DNA from: JAQGMJ01 sp036271855
GTDB lineage: Bacteria > Pseudomonadota > Gammaproteobacteria > Burkholderiales > JAEUOS01
Length of the DNA: 7,226 bases
NCBI GenBank assembly: GCA_036271855.1
Contig: DATAZV010000547.1
Span: 1 to 7,226 of the forward strand
Direction of reading: 5' to 3'
In this document: one piece after another, positions 6,393 through 7,226 of the stretch
Numbering within the stretch: position 1 is the stretch's first letter
Layout: each line of letters starts with the position of its first letter
Notes under the pieces: generated by a model
What the model was told of the DNA's origin: nothing
The model's input: only the letters and a program-made list of their open reading frames with translations
The model's database searches: none
Translations under genes and position numbers: made by a program

Positions 6393-6417
6393 ATAGATAG
6401 AACGATGTTCTAACTAT
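6393..6417. promoter_or_regulatory. 25-bp inverted repeat, probable operator of the divergent IclR regulator
   Basis: The core is TAGAAC, a 3-base centre GAT, and GTTCTA (6398-6412), a perfect 6-bp inverted repeat. One A:A mismatch further out, ATAG (6393-6396) pairs with CTAT (6414-6417). So 10 of 11 half-site positions are symmetric over 25 bp. IclR-family dimers typically bind palindromes of about this size next to their own gene. It lies 59 bases before the regulator ATG and between the genes it would control. The assignment to this regulator is by position and symmetry, not by a known consensus. Confidence 0.62.
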
Positions 6418-6423
6418 ATTCAA
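6394..6423 (-). promoter_or_regulatory. Candidate promoter of the minus-strand operon
   Basis: On the minus strand TTGAAT (6423-6418) could serve as a -35 element (4 of 6 matches to TTGACA) and TATCTA (6399-6394) as a weak -10 element, with an 18-base spacer. This is the only AT-rich patch in the 218-base gap between the divergent genes. The inverted repeat at 6393-6417 fills the spacer and covers the -10, which is what a repressor site would do. The transcript would have a leader of about 125 bases before the crotonase ATG. The match to consensus is modest, so this is a candidate only. Confidence 0.35.
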
Positions 6424-6428
6424 ATAAA

Positions 6429-6452
6429 GCGGCGCTTTTGTCAAGCCGCCGC
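6429..6452 (+). other. GC-rich stem-loop in the leader of the IclR gene
   Basis: GCGGCG (6429-6434) pairs with CGCCGC (6447-6452); with one bulged C the stem can extend by CTT/AAG to a 5-base loop. It sits 24 to 47 bases before the regulator ATG, just downstream of the AT-rich operator region, so it would be near the 5' end of the regulator mRNA. Such short GC repeats arise easily in GC-rich DNA, and a role is not shown. Confidence 0.25.
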
Positions 6453-6475
6453 GGACTACCCGACCACCCGAGCCC

Positions 6476-7204
6476 ATGCCCCGCAAAGCCGCCCTCCCCG
6501 CCCTGGCCGACCGCAACGCCGCCGCCGGCGGCATCGCCACCCTGGACCGCGCGCTGTCGCTGCTCACCGCGTTTTCCGCCGTGCGGCCCACCCCCACGCT
6601 GGCCGAGATCGCCGGGCACGCGCAGGTCTACAAGAGCACGGTGCTGCGCATGCTGGCTTCGCTGGAACATGCGCACCTGGTGGACAAGCGGCCCGACGGC
6701 CGCTACTCGCTGGGGGTGGAGGTGGAGCGCCTGCACCAGGTCTACGGCGCCTCGTTTTCGCTGGAGACGGTGGTGATGCCGGTGCTGCGCGCGCTGGTGG
6801 ACCAGACCAAAGAGAGCGCGGCCTATTACGTGCGCCAGGGCGAGCAGCGCCTGTGCCTGTACCGCGTCGATTCGCCGCGCCCGGTGCGCGACCACATGCG
6901 CGTCGGCGACCTGCTGCCGCTGACCCGCGGCGCCGGCGGGCGCATCCTTTCCGCCTACGCCGGCGGGCGCGGCGCGATGTACGCGCAAATCCGGCGCGAG
7001 CACCTGGTGGTGCTGGAAGGCGACCGGGTGCCGGAACTGGCGGGCATCGGCGCGCCGGTGTTCGGGCCGGAGGGCGAGATTGCCGGCGCCCTCACCCTGA
7101 CCATGCCGAACGAGCGCATGGATAAAAAATTCATTGCCCCGACGCAGCAGGCGGCGCGCAGGCTGAGCGAGTTCCTCGGCGGAAAGTTTCCGGACACGAA
7201 GTAG
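6476..7204 (+). CDS. IclR-family transcriptional regulator
   Basis: The 242-residue protein has the two IclR domains. Residues about 20-80 form the winged helix-turn-helix: GIATLDRALSLLTAFS, the helix pair TLAEIAGHAQ and VYKSTVLRMLASLE, and the wing HLVDKRPDGRYSLG. Residues about 95-240 form the effector-binding domain, with TKESAAYYVRQGEQRLCLYR, LTRGAGGRILSAY and the family signature AGIGAPVFGPEGEIAGALT. IclR proteins are dimers that bind small acids and repress or activate neighbouring catabolic genes. Transcribed away from the six-gene minus-strand operon, it is very likely its local regulator and probably controls itself through the shared inverted repeat at 6393-6417. No clear Shine-Dalgarno site precedes the ATG. 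Slightly shorter than the typical 250-270 residues but seemingly complete. Confidence 0.93.
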   Translation: MPRKAALPALADRNAAAGGIATLDRALSLLTAFSAVRPTPTLAEIAGHAQVYKSTVLRMLASLEHAHLVDKRPDGRYSLGVEVERLHQVYGASFSLETVVMPVLRALVDQTKESAAYYVRQGEQRLCLYRVDSPRPVRDHMRVGDLLPLTRGAGGRILSAYAGGRGAMYAQIRREHLVVLEGDRVPELAGIGAPVFGPEGEIAGALTLTMPNERMDKKFIAPTQQAARRLSEFLGGKFPDTK

Positions 7205-7208
7205 AAGC

Positions 7209-7226
7209 GGATTGCCGCGGCAACCC
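7209..7226. terminator. Palindrome after the IclR gene, possible start of a terminator (cut by window end)
   Basis: TTGCCGCGGCAA (7212-7223) is a perfect 12-base palindrome, with GG and CC able to pair outside it after one mismatch. It begins a few bases after the TAG of the IclR gene. The centre leaves only a CGCG loop, so the hairpin is short, and any T-run would lie beyond the window. It may be a terminator or chance. Confidence 0.2.

Noticed and set aside
6410..7003. 197-codon minus-strand frame opposite the IclR gene
   Set aside because: The plus-strand IclR protein has a complete DNA-binding and effector domain; the antisense product shows no motif.

Overview
The window is a GC-rich stretch of what looks like a betaproteobacterial chromosome, most likely Burkholderiales. 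The pointers are two Bug-family (TctC-like) periplasmic binding proteins without their membrane partners, a CaiB/BaiF CoA-transferase beside a short citrate synthase-like 'citryl-CoA lyase', and a divergent IclR regulator. This assignment rests on gene content and base composition, not on a marker gene. I see no tRNA, rRNA, CRISPR array, insertion sequence or phage gene.

Layout, left to right. Positions 1-105 (+) hold the last 34 codons of an SMP-30/gluconolactonase-like gene that enters from outside. A convergent gap of 128 bases with one strong stem-loop follows. From 6257 down to 234, six genes lie head to tail on the minus strand. In transcription order they are a crotonase-family enoyl-CoA hydratase/isomerase, Bug protein A, Bug protein B, a gap of 149 bases with two stem-loops, a class III CoA-transferase, a citrate synthase-like citryl-CoA lyase, and an enolase-superfamily (mandelate racemase/muconate lactonizing) enzyme. 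The last three are tightly coupled: a 4-base ATGA overlap, then a stop codon directly abutting the next start. A divergent IclR-family regulator (6476-7204, +) faces the six genes across 218 bases. That gap contains an AT-rich island with an almost perfect 25-bp inverted repeat, the best operator candidate in the window.

How the genes may work together (inference): the IclR protein senses an organic acid and controls uptake and breakdown. The Bug proteins bind a carboxylate in the periplasm, the CoA-transferase makes its CoA thioester, the crotonase adds water to (or isomerises) an unsaturated acyl-CoA, and the citrate synthase-like protein cleaves the resulting 3-hydroxyacyl-CoA to acetyl-CoA plus a 2-oxo acid. 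The enolase-superfamily enzyme would act on a free carboxylate before activation. This resembles the logic of itaconate degradation (CoA-transferase, hydratase, lyase) but uses different protein families. The substrate cannot be read from the sequence; a citrate- or aconitate-like di/tricarboxylate is the simplest guess.
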